Shown here in pieces: positions 54,101 to 62,366 of a stretch of DNA of 64,000 bases (the first letter of the stretch is position 1; each line of letters opens with the position of its first letter). A program made the position numbers and the translations under genes. The notes under the pieces are model-generated. The model was not told the origin of the DNA. It was given only the letters and a program-made list of their open reading frames with translations, and did no database searches. Origin of the DNA: Lepisosteus oculatus (taxonomy: Eukaryota > Chordata > Actinopteri > Semionotiformes > Lepisosteidae); NCBI RefSeq assembly GCF_040954835.1, contig NC_090709.1, positions 39,366,475 to 39,430,474 on the forward strand. Reading direction: 5' to 3'.

Positions 54101-54136
54101 ATATTAACAGATCAATACTGTGTTACCTGTGGCCAT
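35896..54136 (-). CDS. FN3-repeat protein with unnamed C-terminal alpha/beta domain (family copy 1)
   Basis: Model, minus strand: start exon 54127-54136 (ATG GCC ACA G); FN3 exons 53154-53429, 52505-52780, 51770-52045, 49723-49998, 49062-49337, 48562-48777 (truncated), 47932-48204, 47325-47597, 46498-46773, 45670-45945, 44813-45088, 44165-44440, 43308-43583, 42660-42935, 41993-42268 and 41345-41620; linker exon 37806-37859; C-terminal exons 36690-36872 and 35896-36104. Every internal exon through 37806-37859 is phase 1-1, so any subset splices in frame. Using the 15 full FN3 exons gives 1529 residues; including the truncated one, 1601. Each FN3 keeps the core Trp (SLSWDRP) and LSPGREYTFTL. 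There is no signal peptide or membrane segment, so it is probably cytosolic. Function unknown. It could instead be several overlapping genes. Confidence 0.7.
36105..36689 (-). other. Intron of FN3-family copy 1
   Basis: AT-rich unique sequence. The first 105 bases (36105-36210) are nearly identical to 58357-58465 beside copy 2. Confidence 0.6.
36690..36872 (-). CDS. Penultimate exon of family copy 1
   Basis: 183 bp encoding NIHFLAAGVTLGADRMFKEK, then CDAIVTFCPVGRQIGTDIDH and ALQMIPG. Hydrophobic strands NIHFLAAG and AIVTFCPV fit the first half of an alpha/beta domain completed by exon 35896-36104. The paralogue at 58556-58738 has the same length and the pattern VHFLVTGKALGAD and GTDIDAGLQNIPG. 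Confidence 0.82.
37255..37560. repeat. About 40-bp 'gcagctgcatctagcctgcc' minisatellite
   Basis: About eight units with TGCCCCTACTACCCAGCTG. A paralogous array sits at 40140-40335, inside a duplicated block. The unit resembles nothing coding. Confidence 0.88.
37806..37859 (-). CDS. Linker exon of family copy 1, 18 codons
   Basis: Phase 1-1 exon with acceptor CTCTTCCAG and donor CAG|GTGAGT. It reads DFGSQVSSSFYIHTFGPA when joined to an FN3 exon upstream and to NIHFL downstream. Shorter 36-bp paralogues with the same borders lie at 40577-40612 and 59790-59825. Confidence 0.6.
37860..39830 (-). repeat. 173-bp tandem repeat carrying splice-acceptor copies
   Basis: About 11 near-identical copies of a 173-bp unit ('tcaataataactgaactatc', 'ctacacatggacacacaccg', 'cagagtctggaagagacagt'). 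Each copy on the minus strand repeats CTCACTGTCTCTTCCAGACT, the acceptor of the linker exon at 37859. Two more copies at 40613-40985 abut the paralogous exon. Confidence 0.93.
39831..40140. other. Unassigned unique sequence inside the duplicated block
   Basis: GC-rich, non-repetitive. Open frames exist on both strands but none has a recognisable motif. It replaces sequence found in the otherwise paralogous block at 37080-37600, so it may be an insertion. Confidence 0.4.
40140..40335. repeat. Second copy of the 'tctagcctgcctgctcctac' minisatellite
   Basis: About six units of 28-36 bp. It is followed at 40336-40576 by sequence nearly identical to 37570-37805, so 37255-37860 and 40140-40612 form a segmental duplication. 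Confidence 0.85.
40577..40612 (-). CDS. Alternative linker exon, 12 codons
   Basis: 36 bp, phase 1-1, encoding DSGSWLSSLRAA. The acceptor is TCTTCCAG and the donor CAG|GTGAGT. It is a paralogue of 37806-37859 and identical in length to 59790-59825. It may be a second linker exon of copy 1 or a relic of a duplicated gene end. Both fit the reading frame. Confidence 0.5.
40613..41344 (-). other. 173-bp repeat (two copies) and intron before the last FN3 exon
   Basis: 40613-40985 is 2.2 copies of the 173-bp repeat. 40986-41344 is unique intronic sequence ending at the donor of FN3 exon 41345-41620. Confidence 0.7.
41345..53429 (-). CDS. Block of sixteen FN3 exons (15 full, 1 truncated)
   Basis: Thirteen exons are 276 bp and two are 273 bp (47325-47597 and 47932-48204, each one codon short). 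All encode a complete FN3 sandwich per exon and have the donor ACAG|GTGAG and acceptor TTCCTCAG or close. Most are over 90% identical by eye. 49062-49337 and 49723-49998 are the most diverged, with their own loops. The sequence DLHKEFKIKYRDTGGDQSK is shared by most. Single-exon phase 1-1 FN3 units are ideal for exon shuffling and copy-number change. Confidence 0.88.
42391..45400 (-). repeat. Two tandem 1505-bp units, each with two FN3 exons, plus a shortened third
   Basis: The marker 'actggtcttattgaagaacc' occurs at 42391, 43896 and 45401, spacing exactly 1505 twice. Units 1 and 2 each contain a type-A exon (42660-42935; 44165-44440) and a type-B exon (43308-43583; 44813-45088), with intron sequence nearly unchanged. 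The third unit has a single A/B hybrid exon (45670-45945). Confidence 0.9.
48562..48777 (-). CDS. Truncated FN3 exon with a possible new acceptor
   Basis: The exon keeps the 3' two-thirds of FN3 (from RPDNMEAEEQKIFKIKYRD) and its donor. The first strands, including the core Trp, are replaced by a 62-bp tandem repeat. A CTGCTCTCAG|GA at 48778 could act as acceptor, giving 216 bp in phase 1-1, so it could still be spliced in frame as a partial domain. It may equally be a dead exon. Confidence 0.5.
48775..49010. repeat. 62-bp repeat next to the truncated FN3 exon
   Basis: Nearly four copies of 'tttactcaggagctgtgtgt', 'agtaatctgggtggagtgtg', 'agagtaactgcagtgtgc'. Confidence 0.9.
50000..50460 (-). 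other. Intron between FN3 exons
   Basis: AT-rich unique sequence. No exon seen. Confidence 0.6.
50465..50880 (-). mobile_element. SINE-like retroelement copy, minus orientation
   Basis: Starts 'cttacacttatatagcgctt' (reverse complement of the L2-like tail) and ends near 'actatactggggcatcagga'. Same family as 14860-15260, here with a well-kept tail. Confidence 0.72.
50865..51330 (-). repeat. About 128-bp tandem units attached to the SINE-like element
   Basis: Four units of 'gagagcgccccctgctggcc' and 'cctccagcagcagcctcagc', inverse of the array at 14515-14870. The second unit has an internal deletion. Confidence 0.88.
53430..54126 (-). other. First intron of FN3-family copy 1, with a possible LTR-like insertion
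   Basis: 53618-54000 is GC-richer unique sequence starting 'tgtcatgcccagccctgctg' with TCT-rich interior, different in composition from flanking intron. It could be a solo LTR or other insertion. I see no terminal duplication, so this is weak. Confidence 0.3.
54127..54136 (-). CDS. Start exon of FN3-family copy 1 (MAT)
   Basis: The minus strand reads ACC ATG GCC ACA G|GTAACA: a strong Kozak context, 10 coding bases and a donor in phase 1, which joins FN3 exon 53154-53429 to read MATAPLPPENL. The 5' UTR extends upstream to at least 54300. The absence of a signal peptide follows from this start. A tiny coding first exon is inference without transcript data. Confidence 0.6.
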
Positions 54137-54384
54137 GGTGATAGTGAGACTTCTCTTGATGTCACAGCTGGAGCACAGAGAGGGCTGGACGGGTCACCAC
54201 TGGAACATCTGTCCTGGGGTCAGGGGACTGGTCACCTCTGGAATATCTGTCCTGGGGTCAGGGACTGGTCACCTCTGGGCTGCAGGATCGGTGTCTGAGA
54301 AGATCTGAGCTGCTGGAACAACAGGAGTGAAGATCCAGTCAGGATCAGATCACCTCTGGACAACAGGTCTGCTGGGCTACACAC

Positions 54385-55345
54385 CTCATCACAGCAACAC
54401 AACACACTGCAGCAACACACCTCATCACAGCGACACAACACACTGCAGCACTGCTACACAACTCTCCAGAGTAATACAGCACCCCAGAGCTACACAACAC
54501 ACTGCAGCACTGCTACAAAACTCTCCAGAGTACATGATACAGCACTCCTGAGCTACGCAACTCATCACAGCGACAACACACTGCAGCACTTCTACACAAC
54601 CCTCCAGAGTAATACAGCACTCCAGAGCTACACAACACACTGCAGCACAACACTCCAGAGCAATACAGCACCCCAGGGCTACACAACACTCCAGAGTAAT
54701 ACAGCACCCTAGAGCTACACAACACACCACATCACTGCTACACAACTCTCCAGAGTACATGATATAGCACTCCTGAGCTACGCAACTCATCACAGTGACA
54801 CAACACACTGCAGCACTGCTACACAACCCTCCAGAGTAATACAGCAGTCCAGAGCTACACAACACACTGCAGCACAACACTCCAGAGTAATACAGCAGTC
54901 CAGAGCTACACAACACTCCAGAGTAATACAGCACTTCAGAGCTACAGAACACACCACAGCACTGCTACACAACACTCCAGAGTAATACAGCAGTCCAGAG
55001 CTACACACATTGCAGCACTGCTACACAACACTCCAGAGTACATGATACAGCACTCCTGAGCTACACAACTCATCACGGCGACACAACACACTGCAACACC
55101 ACTGCACAACAATCCACAGTAATACAGCACTCCAGAGCTACACAACTCGTCACAGCGACACAACACACTGCAACACAGCTACACAACTCATCAGAGTAAT
55201 AAACAAATCACCCCAGAGCTACACAACTCATCACGGCGACACAACACACTGCAACACCGCTGCACAACAATCCACAGTAATACAGCACTCCAGAGCTACA
55301 CAACTCATCACAGCGACACAACACACTGCAACACCGCTGCACAAC
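54385..55345 (-). repeat. Degenerate 'ctacacaacactccagagta' minisatellite
   Basis: About 960 bp of 25-60 bp units mixing 'cacaacacactgcagcactg' and 'atacagcactccagagctac'. It lies between the ISRE at 55370 and the start exon at 54136. An equivalent CAACACAACACAGCAG array lies downstream of the ISRE of copy 2. Confidence 0.88.
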
Positions 55346-55369
55346 TCATGACACAGCAGAGTCTCCGGA

Positions 55370-55389
55370 CTTTCACTTTCACTTTCACT
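55370..55389 (-). promoter_or_regulatory. ISRE/IRF element 1
   Basis: Minus strand AGTGAAAGTGAAAGTGAAAG: three consecutive GAAAGT units, matching the interferon-stimulated response element and IRF sites (GAAANNGAAA). It lies about 1.2 kb upstream of the ATG of family copy 1. The surrounding 55350-55570 is unique sequence. Confidence 0.65.
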
Positions 55390-55579
55390 GACAGCGCCTC
55401 TTCCTGCGAGTTCCTGACACGAGTGAAGCGTTCGGAGAAACACGCACCCCGGACAGAGGTGACGTCACACTCTGTCCTGTCCGGTTCTCTGAGATACCAA
55501 TCTGAACAATCCAACACAACACAACACAACACAGGGTCGCATCTGAGATCCTCGTTCACTGAGGTCTGTTAGAGCAGCT

Positions 55580-56335
55580 GTCCTGGTAAACACACACACA
55601 CACCTCGACAACACACACACACTGCTGCTCACACACAGGTCATGAGAGGAGCTGTCCTGTTAAACAAACACACACACACACCTCGACAACAGTCACACAC
55701 ACTGCTGCTCACACACAGGTCCTGAGAGGAGCTGTCCTGTTAAACACACACACACACCTCGACAACAGTCACACACACTGCTGCTCACACACAGGTCCTG
55801 AGAGGAGCTGTCCTGTTAAACACACACACACACCTCGACAACAGTCACACACACTGCTGCTCACACACAGGTCCTGAGAGGAGCTGTCCTGTTAAACACA
55901 CACACACACCTCGACAACAGTCACACACACTGCTGCTCACACACAGGTCCTGAGAGGAGCTGTCCTGTTAAACACACACACACACCTCGACAACAGTCAC
56001 ACACACTGCTGCTCACACACAGGTCCTGAGAGGAGCTGTCCTGTTAAACACACACACACACACCTCGACAACAGTCACACACACTGCTGCTCACACACAG
56101 GTCCTGAGAGGAGCTGTCCTGTTAAACACACACACACACCTCGACAACAGTCACACACACTGCTGCTCACACACAGGTCATGAGAGGAGCTGTCCTGTTA
56201 AACAAACACACACACACACCTCGACAACAGTCACACACACTGCTGCTCACACACAGGTCCTGAGAGGAGCTGTCCTGTTAAACACACACACACACCTCGA
56301 CCACAGTCACACACACTGCTGCTCACACACAGCCC
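55580..56335. repeat. 72-78 bp minisatellite upstream of ISRE 1
   Basis: About 10 copies of 'cctcgacaacagtcacacac', 'actgctgctcacacacaggt', 'cctgagaggagctgtcctgt', TAAACACACA. The same array lies upstream of ISRE 3 at 62070-62745. Confidence 0.94.
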
Positions 56336-56544
56336 CACTGCACACAGGTGCTGTCAGGACTTGGAGAAAAAGGCGATTTATTCCCAAGATCAATAAAAAC
56401 AGGAAGAAGTGAAGAATTTCCGCGACTCCAAACGAAAGTAAAACTTCAAGCAGAAGCAACAAGACGGACGACCCCCGTGTGTCTCTCCCGGTCACAGTCC
56501 CTGGAGGGACAGGAGAGAGAGACAGGGAGGGACAGGACACGTAC

Positions 56545-56790
56545 CTGCTGTCAGCCGGACTCCGGTGAAATGAAACTCCAGCGCCAGACTGCGGGGGGTG
56601 GACTCGGTACCGGAGCAGCTCCACAGCGCCGCCTGCCGGCCGAGCCGGGTCTCGCTTTCGGTTTCGCTCGGCTCGGCTCGGCGGGGTGTCTGCGCAGGCG
56701 CAGCTGCTTCCGGGCCCCAGTCCTGACTAAACATGTTGAAAAAACAAGCTGGGCGAGCTGGTTTACAGACCTCTCCGGGCATATAAACTC
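56545..56790 (-). promoter_or_regulatory. Second candidate promoter and 5' exon with ISRE 2
   Basis: A CpG-rich block. ISRE-like GAAACCGAAA at 56665-56656 on the minus strand, within CGAGCGAAACCGAAAGCGAG. Downstream a donor ACAGCAG|GTACGTG at 56545/56544 suggests a 5' UTR exon of up to about 200 bp. It could be an alternative promoter of copy 1, whose ATG lies 2.4 kb further. Confidence 0.5.
56656..56665 (-). promoter_or_regulatory. ISRE/IRF element 2
   Basis: GAAACCGAAA on the minus strand, core ISRE spacing, within a CpG-rich block. Confidence 0.5.
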
Positions 56791-56799
56791 ATTTACTGT

Positions 56800-57955
56800 G
56801 ACCCCCTAAGACCCGCAGCAGCTCTGCACTGTTGACAAAGTGGTTTGTTTTTGTCTGTTTCATTCACCTGACGTTGCCTTTGCTCCATTGTGTTGACATT
56901 TGTCTGTGCACACCCTTGGTTGTTGTATGTTTCCTTTTTGTGTACAAAAATACATTTAAAAGTATTTTTTTTAAATCCCCACAGCCAATTTGTCTCCCCC
57001 CCTTACCTTTGATCTGAGGTAAGATCAGGGACCCGGGCGCCGTACTGTCTGTAGTAAACGCGCAACCCCTGCTGTTCGGGCTGACCTGATTGTACTGACT
57101 TACAGGTCCCGAACAAGCTGGGGGAAAAGGCCACACAAGCGCCCTTTCAGGTTCTGGGGTTGTGTGTCAAAGCCACTGGGCAAGAATGACCAGACCCCTC
57201 GCTTTTCTATATAAGTGTAAGCAATTATTATCACAATGCGAAAGTAGACGTGAAACTAGCGCGTTTTCTACAGGTATTACGACCCACGGACGAGCTGACG
57301 AATCACGCCGCAGATTTCCACCGCACATGCGCACTTCGGAAGGGGGGGGGGCGGGGCAGCTTCCGATCCCGGAAGAGGAGCGCGTCTTCCAAGAAATCAT
57401 GATGATGACGACAGCGGCTGGTTCGTCCGGGAGTCCGCGGTTTATTTCAGCCCTGTTGTAACTATATTTGATTGGCAAACCCAGCTGCGAAAGCTGATTT
57501 TCACGACAGCATCCCAGTTCAGCAGATGACACGACCCTCCGGTGATATTTTCCCAGTTCATGCAGTCTGAAATCGAACTGGACTACCTTACTGGGGTCTG
57601 GAATATCCACAGAACTACTAGTGCCACACGAAGTTTACACAACGTGTTCTTGCGTGTTGTACAATCGCGGTCCCCTGTGTAAAATCACTGTCCCATGTGA
57701 AAAAGAATTCAAAACGCTGTACAGTGACAAAGCGCTTTAATGTTTTAATATGCGCTGATTTAAACAGCTGGTGAGCAGTGAAGACACGTTTCGTTTTTTT
57801 TTTTAAAGAGGGAGCGCATCGGGTTTCCTCTTCCGGAGAGTGACCGGAAGGCGGTGGGTGTGGCCACAGGTGGGGGGAGGGGCCTCTTGAAAGAGAACGA
57901 CCTGGTTCAGCACCTGGACAGCCGGGCTGCGGGTCAGAGCAGCTGGACGACAATG
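56800..57955. promoter_or_regulatory. Unique DNA with a promoter-like CpG/ETS block
   Basis: 56800-57240 is AT-rich. 57290-57440 is CpG-rich with ETS sites (CTTCCG near 57360, CGGAAG near 57371) and CATGCGCAC resembling an NRF1 half site. 57825-57850 has CTTCCGG and ACCGGAAG. I see no convincing exon, although short frames begin at the ATGs near 57400. Which gene, if any, it serves is unclear. Confidence 0.35.
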
Positions 57956-57959
57956 ACCG

Positions 57960-58060
57960 GATGCCTCTCATTCACCCATCTACCCCTCCATTCACTCATT
58001 CACCCATCTCCCCTCCATCCACCCATCTACCCTTCCATTCACTCACATGCCCTCCTAGTC
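57960..58060. repeat. Short 'ccattcactcattcacccat' repeat
   Basis: Four or five units of 12-30 bp. Confidence 0.75.
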
Positions 58061-58126
58061 CACTGCAGGAAGAGGAGACAAACCCCCCTCTCTCCTCTCC
58101 CTCAGCGCCCTGCCTGGGCACCTCTC

Positions 58127-58356
58127 TCACTCTGCTGTCTTCTGCCTCGCTGTGGGTAAGCCTCTCAGCATGTCACGCACTGATCCCACAGCCCGCTCAT
58201 TGATGGGACAGCTGTCCAGCAGTCCCCCCACTGTCTCATGGAACAGACAGTCCACAGTCAGTGTGTGTCTCCTGGTCACCAGTCTGCTGCTCTCAGCCAC
58301 AACTGCCTCGGGGTCGTAGGTGTGGTGCATCACCACCAGGGCGGCGGGCTTGTCCC
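58127..58356 (-). CDS. C-terminal exon of family copy 2
   Basis: Encodes the same core as copy 1 ([20 protein letters not shown] and [13 protein letters not shown]), then diverges after PINERAVGSVRDML into GLPTARQKTAE before TGA. The tail replaces the FVK end of copies 1 and 3, so the 3' end has changed. The acceptor at 58357 is identical to copy 1. Confidence 0.78.
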
Positions 58357-58555
58357 CTGTGGAGAGAGACAGAGACAGGGTCCTGACTGAGCACCTGCAG
58401 ACTCTCCTGTCCTCTGAGAGCAGAGCTGTAGGACCTCAGAGCTCTGAGAGAGTGTCACAGCCCTGTCAGAGTTGTGTCAGGGTTGTGTCAGAGTTGGGGT
58501 TCAAGTTGAGGTGGGGTTAGTGTGAGGTTTGGTCAATGTCTTTATAACCCCTCAC
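58357..58555 (-). other. Intron of family copy 2
   Basis: The first 108 bases match the copy 1 intron (36105-36210). The remainder has short 'gagttgtgtcagggttgtgt' repeats. Confidence 0.65.
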
Positions 58556-58738
58556 CTGGAATGTTCTGGAGGCCAGCGTCGATGTCAGTCCCTATCCGAG
58601 AGCTGACGGAACAGAAGACTACGAGCGCATCACACTCTTCCTCAGTGCTCTCTTCAATCCCAGTGCTCTTCATCAGCTTGTCTTTGAACACCTGGTCAGC
58701 ACCCAGGGCTTTTCCAGTGACCAGGAAGTGGACTTTAA
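58556..58738 (-). CDS. Penultimate exon of family copy 2
   Basis: 183 bp, phase-compatible with 58127-58356. Encodes KVHFLVTGKALGADQVFKDK, then ECDALVVFCSVSSRIGTDID and AGLQNIPG. About 55-60% identical in protein to the copy 1 exon by eye, thus an older paralogue than the FN3 duplications. FN3 exons are absent upstream as far as the next ISRE (61990), so copy 2 would be a short form of the protein. Confidence 0.8.
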
Positions 58739-58854
58739 CTGGACAGATATAAACACAGATACACAGCTGAGGAAAATAAATATAAAATATTTCACAAGAT
58801 CAACCCAAAGAGAACTTCTTCAGGATCAGCAGTGCTCCTGATTAATCTAGTTCT

Positions 58855-59140
58855 TCTACTGCTCCTCCACTGTGTCTCCTGTTTTCCTCCACTGTGTCTC
58901 CTAGTGTTTCTTCACTGTGTCTCCTAGTGTTCCTTCACTGTGTCTCCTGTTTTCCTCCACTGTGTCTCCTAGTGTTCCTCAACTGTGTCTCCTGTTTTCC
59001 TTCACTGTCTCCTGCACCTCCACTGTGTCTCCTGTTCCTTCATTGTGTCTCCTGCACCTCCACTGTGTCTCCTAGTGTTCCTCCACTGTGTCTCCTGCTC
59101 CTCCACTGTGTCTCCTAGTGTTCCTCCACTGTGTCTCTCA
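58855..59140. repeat. 'ccactgtgtctcctagtgtt' minisatellite
   Basis: About 13 units of 18-27 bp. Confidence 0.88.
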
Positions 59141-59264
59141 CGGTGGGCATGGAGGGTGGAACCCGTGTGCAGACCCCAGCCCCCACGAATCTATCCGTGA
59201 TTGGGGCGCACCCCCATCAGCACCCCGACTCACCTGCTCCTGCTGCCTGGAGTGAGGAGATCGC

Positions 59265-59525
59265 TGAGCGGACTGGGGGTACGGACAGGGCCTGGCGGAG
59301 GAGGGGGCTCAGGATGGCGCAGAGCCAGCGGACTGGGGGTACGGACAGGGCCTGGCGGAGGAGGGTGCTCAGGATGGCCCAGAGCCAGCGGACTGGGGGT
59401 ACGGACAGGGCCTGGCGGAGGAGGGTGCTCAGGATGGCCCAGAGCCAGCGGACTGGGGGTACGGACAGGGCCTGGCGGAGGAGGGTGCTCAGGATGGCCC
59501 AGAGCCAGCGGACAGCACCAGGTAA
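59265..59525. repeat. 60-bp 'gcggactgggggtacggaca' repeat
   Basis: Four nearly exact 60-bp units with 'gggcctggcggaggagggtg'. 3n length gives frames on both strands. A partial fifth unit is at 59590-59615. Confidence 0.92.
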
Positions 59526-59789
59526 GGACAGCACCGCTCTGAGGAAGGAGACTGAGGAGCAGCAGAGCCAGGAGAGAGCCAGGAGTGACCAGCGGACTGG
59601 GGGTACAGACAGCACCGCATTCCAAAGGGGGCGTGACAAAGCTCTGAGGGTCCTCCCAGCTCCGGCACCTGGAGGAAGTACGTGACATTCAGGATGAGAA
59701 CCGGACCTCAGTCTCCTCAGGGGAACAGACGGGTTCCAGCCGTGAGGACAGGAGCTCCAGCTGTGTCCAGAGGCACGGTGTGGACTCAC

Positions 59790-59825
59790 CTGCTGCTCTG
59801 AGGGAGGAGAGCCATGATCCAGAGC
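59790..59825 (-). CDS. Linker exon of family copy 2, 12 codons
   Basis: 36 bp with acceptor CTCTCCCAG and donor CAG|GTGAGT, encoding GSGSWLSSLRAA after a phase-1 join, and joining 58556-58738 in frame. Flanks 59695-59789 match 37700-37805 and 40475-40576. The exon feeding it from upstream has not been identified. Confidence 0.5.
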
Positions 59826-59879
59826 CTGGGAGAGACAAGGAGGGGTCACTTTCCAGACAGCCATCTCGCACACAAACCC

Positions 59880-60235
59880 CCCAACCACTCTGACCCCTTT
59901 CCAGCCCCGCTGTCCACTGTGTCTCCCGTCACTCCCCTGTGTCCACATGTCCACTGTGTCTCCCGTCACTCCCCTGTGTCCACGTGCCCACTGTGTCTCC
60001 CGTCACTCCCCTGTGTCCACGTGTCCACTGTGTCTCCCGTCACTCCCCTGTGTCCACGTGCCCACTGTGTCTCCTGTCACTCCCCTGTGTCCACGTGCCC
60101 GGTGTCTCCCATCACTCCCCCGTGCCCACGTGCCCACTGTGTCTCCCGTCAGTCCCCCGTGTCCACGTGCCCACTGTGTCTCCCGTCACCCCCCTGTGTC
60201 CACGTGCTCACTGTGTCTCCTGTCACTCTTCTGTG
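59880..60235. repeat. About 37-bp 'tgtctcccgtcactcccctg' minisatellite
   Basis: Nine or ten units with TGTCCACGTGCCCACTG; each carries a CACGTG E-box. Confidence 0.9.
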
Positions 60236-60239
60236 TCAA

Positions 60240-60462
60240 TGTGTTGGGGTTGGGGTTAGAGCTAGTGTTGGGGTTGGGGTTAGTGTTGGGGTAAGAGCTA
60301 GTGTTGGGGTTAGTATTGGGGTAAGAGCTAGTGTTGGGGTTAGTGTTGGGGTAAGAGCTAGTGTTGGGGTTAGTGTTGAGGTAAGAGCTATTGTTGGGGT
60401 TAGTGTTGAGGTAAGAGCTAGTGTTGGGGTTAGTGTTGAGGTAAGAGCTAGTGTTGGGGTTT
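60240..60462. repeat. 30-bp 'gtgttggggttagtgttggg' repeat
   Basis: Seven units with GTAAGAGCTA. G-run spacing (GGGGTT) is telomere-like but interstitial and regular only within this unit. Confidence 0.9.
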
Positions 60463-60570
60463 CCTACTCTGCTCTCCATTCAAGTTTTTGTGAAGTTTCA
60501 TCCCGGAGCTCCTCCCTGTCCAACTGGGAATCTGTTTCCTGGGAAAGGAGAAGGACAGGAGGCCCATGAG
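60463..60570 (-). other. Short unique segment, possible exon
   Basis: On the minus strand a CTTTCCCAG acceptor-like site is followed by an open frame ETDSQLDREELRDETSQKLE ending in TAG. No family match. It could be a 5' exon of copy 2, but nothing confirms it. Confidence 0.2.
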
Positions 60571-61440
60571 TCAGAGCAGCACACTGACACAACACAGCAG
60601 AGCAACACAACACAGCAGAGCAGCACACTGACACAACACAGCAGAGCAACACAACACACCAGAGCAGCACACTGACACAACACAGCAGAGCAACACAACA
60701 CAGCAGAGCAACACAACACAGCAGAGCAGCACACTGACACAACACAGCAGAGCAACACAACACACCAGAGCAGCACACTGACACAACACAGCAGAGCAGC
60801 ACAAAACACCAGAGCAACACAGTGACACAACACAGCAGAGCAACACAACACAGCAGCACAGTGACACAACACACCAGAGCAACACAACACACCAGAGCAG
60901 CACACTGACACAACACAGCAGAGCAACACAACACACCAGAGCAACACAGTGACACAACACAGCAGAGCAACACAACACAGCAGCACAGTGACACAACACA
61001 GCAGAGCAACACACTGACACAACACAGCAGAGCAACACAACACAGCAGAGCAGCACACTGACACAACACAGCAGAGCAACACAACACAGCAGCACAGTGA
61101 CACAACACAGCAGAGCAACACACTGACACAACACAGCAGAGCAACACAACACAGCAGCACAGTGACACAACACAGCAGAGCAACACAACACACCAGAGCA
61201 ACACACTGACACAACACTGCAGAGCAACACACTGACACAACACAGCAGAGCAGCACAACACAGCAGAGCAGCACAGTGACACAACACAGCAGAACAACAC
61301 AACACACCAGAGCAGCACACTGACACAACACAGCAGAGCAACACAACACACCAGAGCAACACAACACACCAGAGCAGCACACTGACACAACACAGCAGAG
61401 CAACACAGTGACACAACACAGCAGAGCAACACACAGCACA
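60571..61440. repeat. 'cagagcaacacaacacagca' minisatellite
   Basis: About 870 bp of short units mixing ACACTGACACAACACAGCAG and GAGCAACACAACACACCA. Minus-strand frames from it are Cys/Val/Leu-rich artefacts. Confidence 0.93.
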
Positions 61441-61810
61441 TCAGCAGCGAAGCAACGCACCACGTTACAGCAACACAACGAAACACACAGCACATCAGCA
61501 GCGAAGCGACGCGCCACGTCACAGCAACACAGCGAAACACACAGCACATCAGCAGCGAAGCAACGGGCCACGTCACAGCAACACAGAAACACACAGCACA
61601 TCAGCAGCGAAGCAACGCGCCACGTCACAGCAACACAAAGAAACACACAGCACATCAGCAGCGAAGCAACGCGCCACGTCACAGCAACACAACGAAACAC
61701 ACAGCACATCAGCAGCGAAGCAACGCGCCATGTTACAGCAACACAAAGAAACACACAGCACACCAGCAGCGAAGCAACGCGCCACGTTACAGCAACACAA
61801 CGAAACACAA
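61441..61810. repeat. 52-54 bp 'cagcacatcagcagcgaagc' repeat
   Basis: Seven units with 'aacgcgccacgtcacagcaa'. Positioned downstream of ISRE 3 on the minus strand, as the 54385-55345 array is relative to ISRE 1. Confidence 0.92.
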
Positions 61811-62065
61811 ACAGATCCCGAGAAAAGCGGACCGACCCGTCTCCCCCGTCTCCAGACCCCGCTGTCGCTGTTCAGGGACTGTCTCTGTCGCGGCGACAGT
61901 CTCAACGTCGAATTTCATGTTTTTCTCTCCTGGTGCCAAAGTCTACAAAACGTCACAGCGTGTTTGTGTCTGAGCCCAATATTTTTTTTCTTTCACTTTC
62001 GCTGTTGAAGTCTGTCGGTCGACTTCATGGGCTTCCGAGAAATCACACGCGTACTCGTACAGGGC
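61811..62065 (-). promoter_or_regulatory. Candidate promoter of family copy 2 with ISRE 3
   Basis: Unique CpG-containing DNA. The minus strand carries CAGCGAAAGTGAAAG at 62004-61990, an ISRE/IRF-type motif, then a GC-rich stretch that could be the first exon (61810-61960). The array-unique-ISRE-array order is the same as for copy 1, so this is probably its duplicated promoter. Confidence 0.5.
61990..62004 (-). promoter_or_regulatory. ISRE/IRF element 3
   Basis: GCGAAAGTGAAAG on the minus strand: two GAAA cores with two-base spacing, as IRF dimers require. Preceded on the plus strand by an eight-T run. Confidence 0.6.
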
Positions 62066-62069
62066 TGAC

Positions 62070-62322
62070 GTCACACCCTGTTAAACACACACACACACCT
62101 CGACAACAGTCACACACACTGCTGCTCACACACAGGTCCTGAGAGGAGCTGTCCTGTTAAACACACACACACACACACACCTCGACAACAGTCACACACA
62201 CTGCTGCTCACACACAGGTCCTGAGAGGAGCTGTCCTGTTAAACACACACACACACACACACCTCGACAACAGTCACACACACTGCTGCTCACACACAGG
62301 TCCTGAGAGGAGCTGTCCTGTT

Positions 62323-62366
<44 letters not shown>

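Noticed and set aside
57167-57610. 147-residue minus-strand frame
   Set aside because: No motif, no repeat artefact but also no splice support; it overlaps a promoter-like CpG/ETS block.
60240-60462. Interstitial telomeric repeat
   Set aside because: GGGGTTAG motifs occur, but the true unit is 30 bp and not TTAGGG.
60464-61808. 376-436 residue Cys/Val/Leu frames that resemble a membrane protein
   Set aside because: Translation of CAACACAACACAGCAG repeats; hydrophobicity is a composition artefact.
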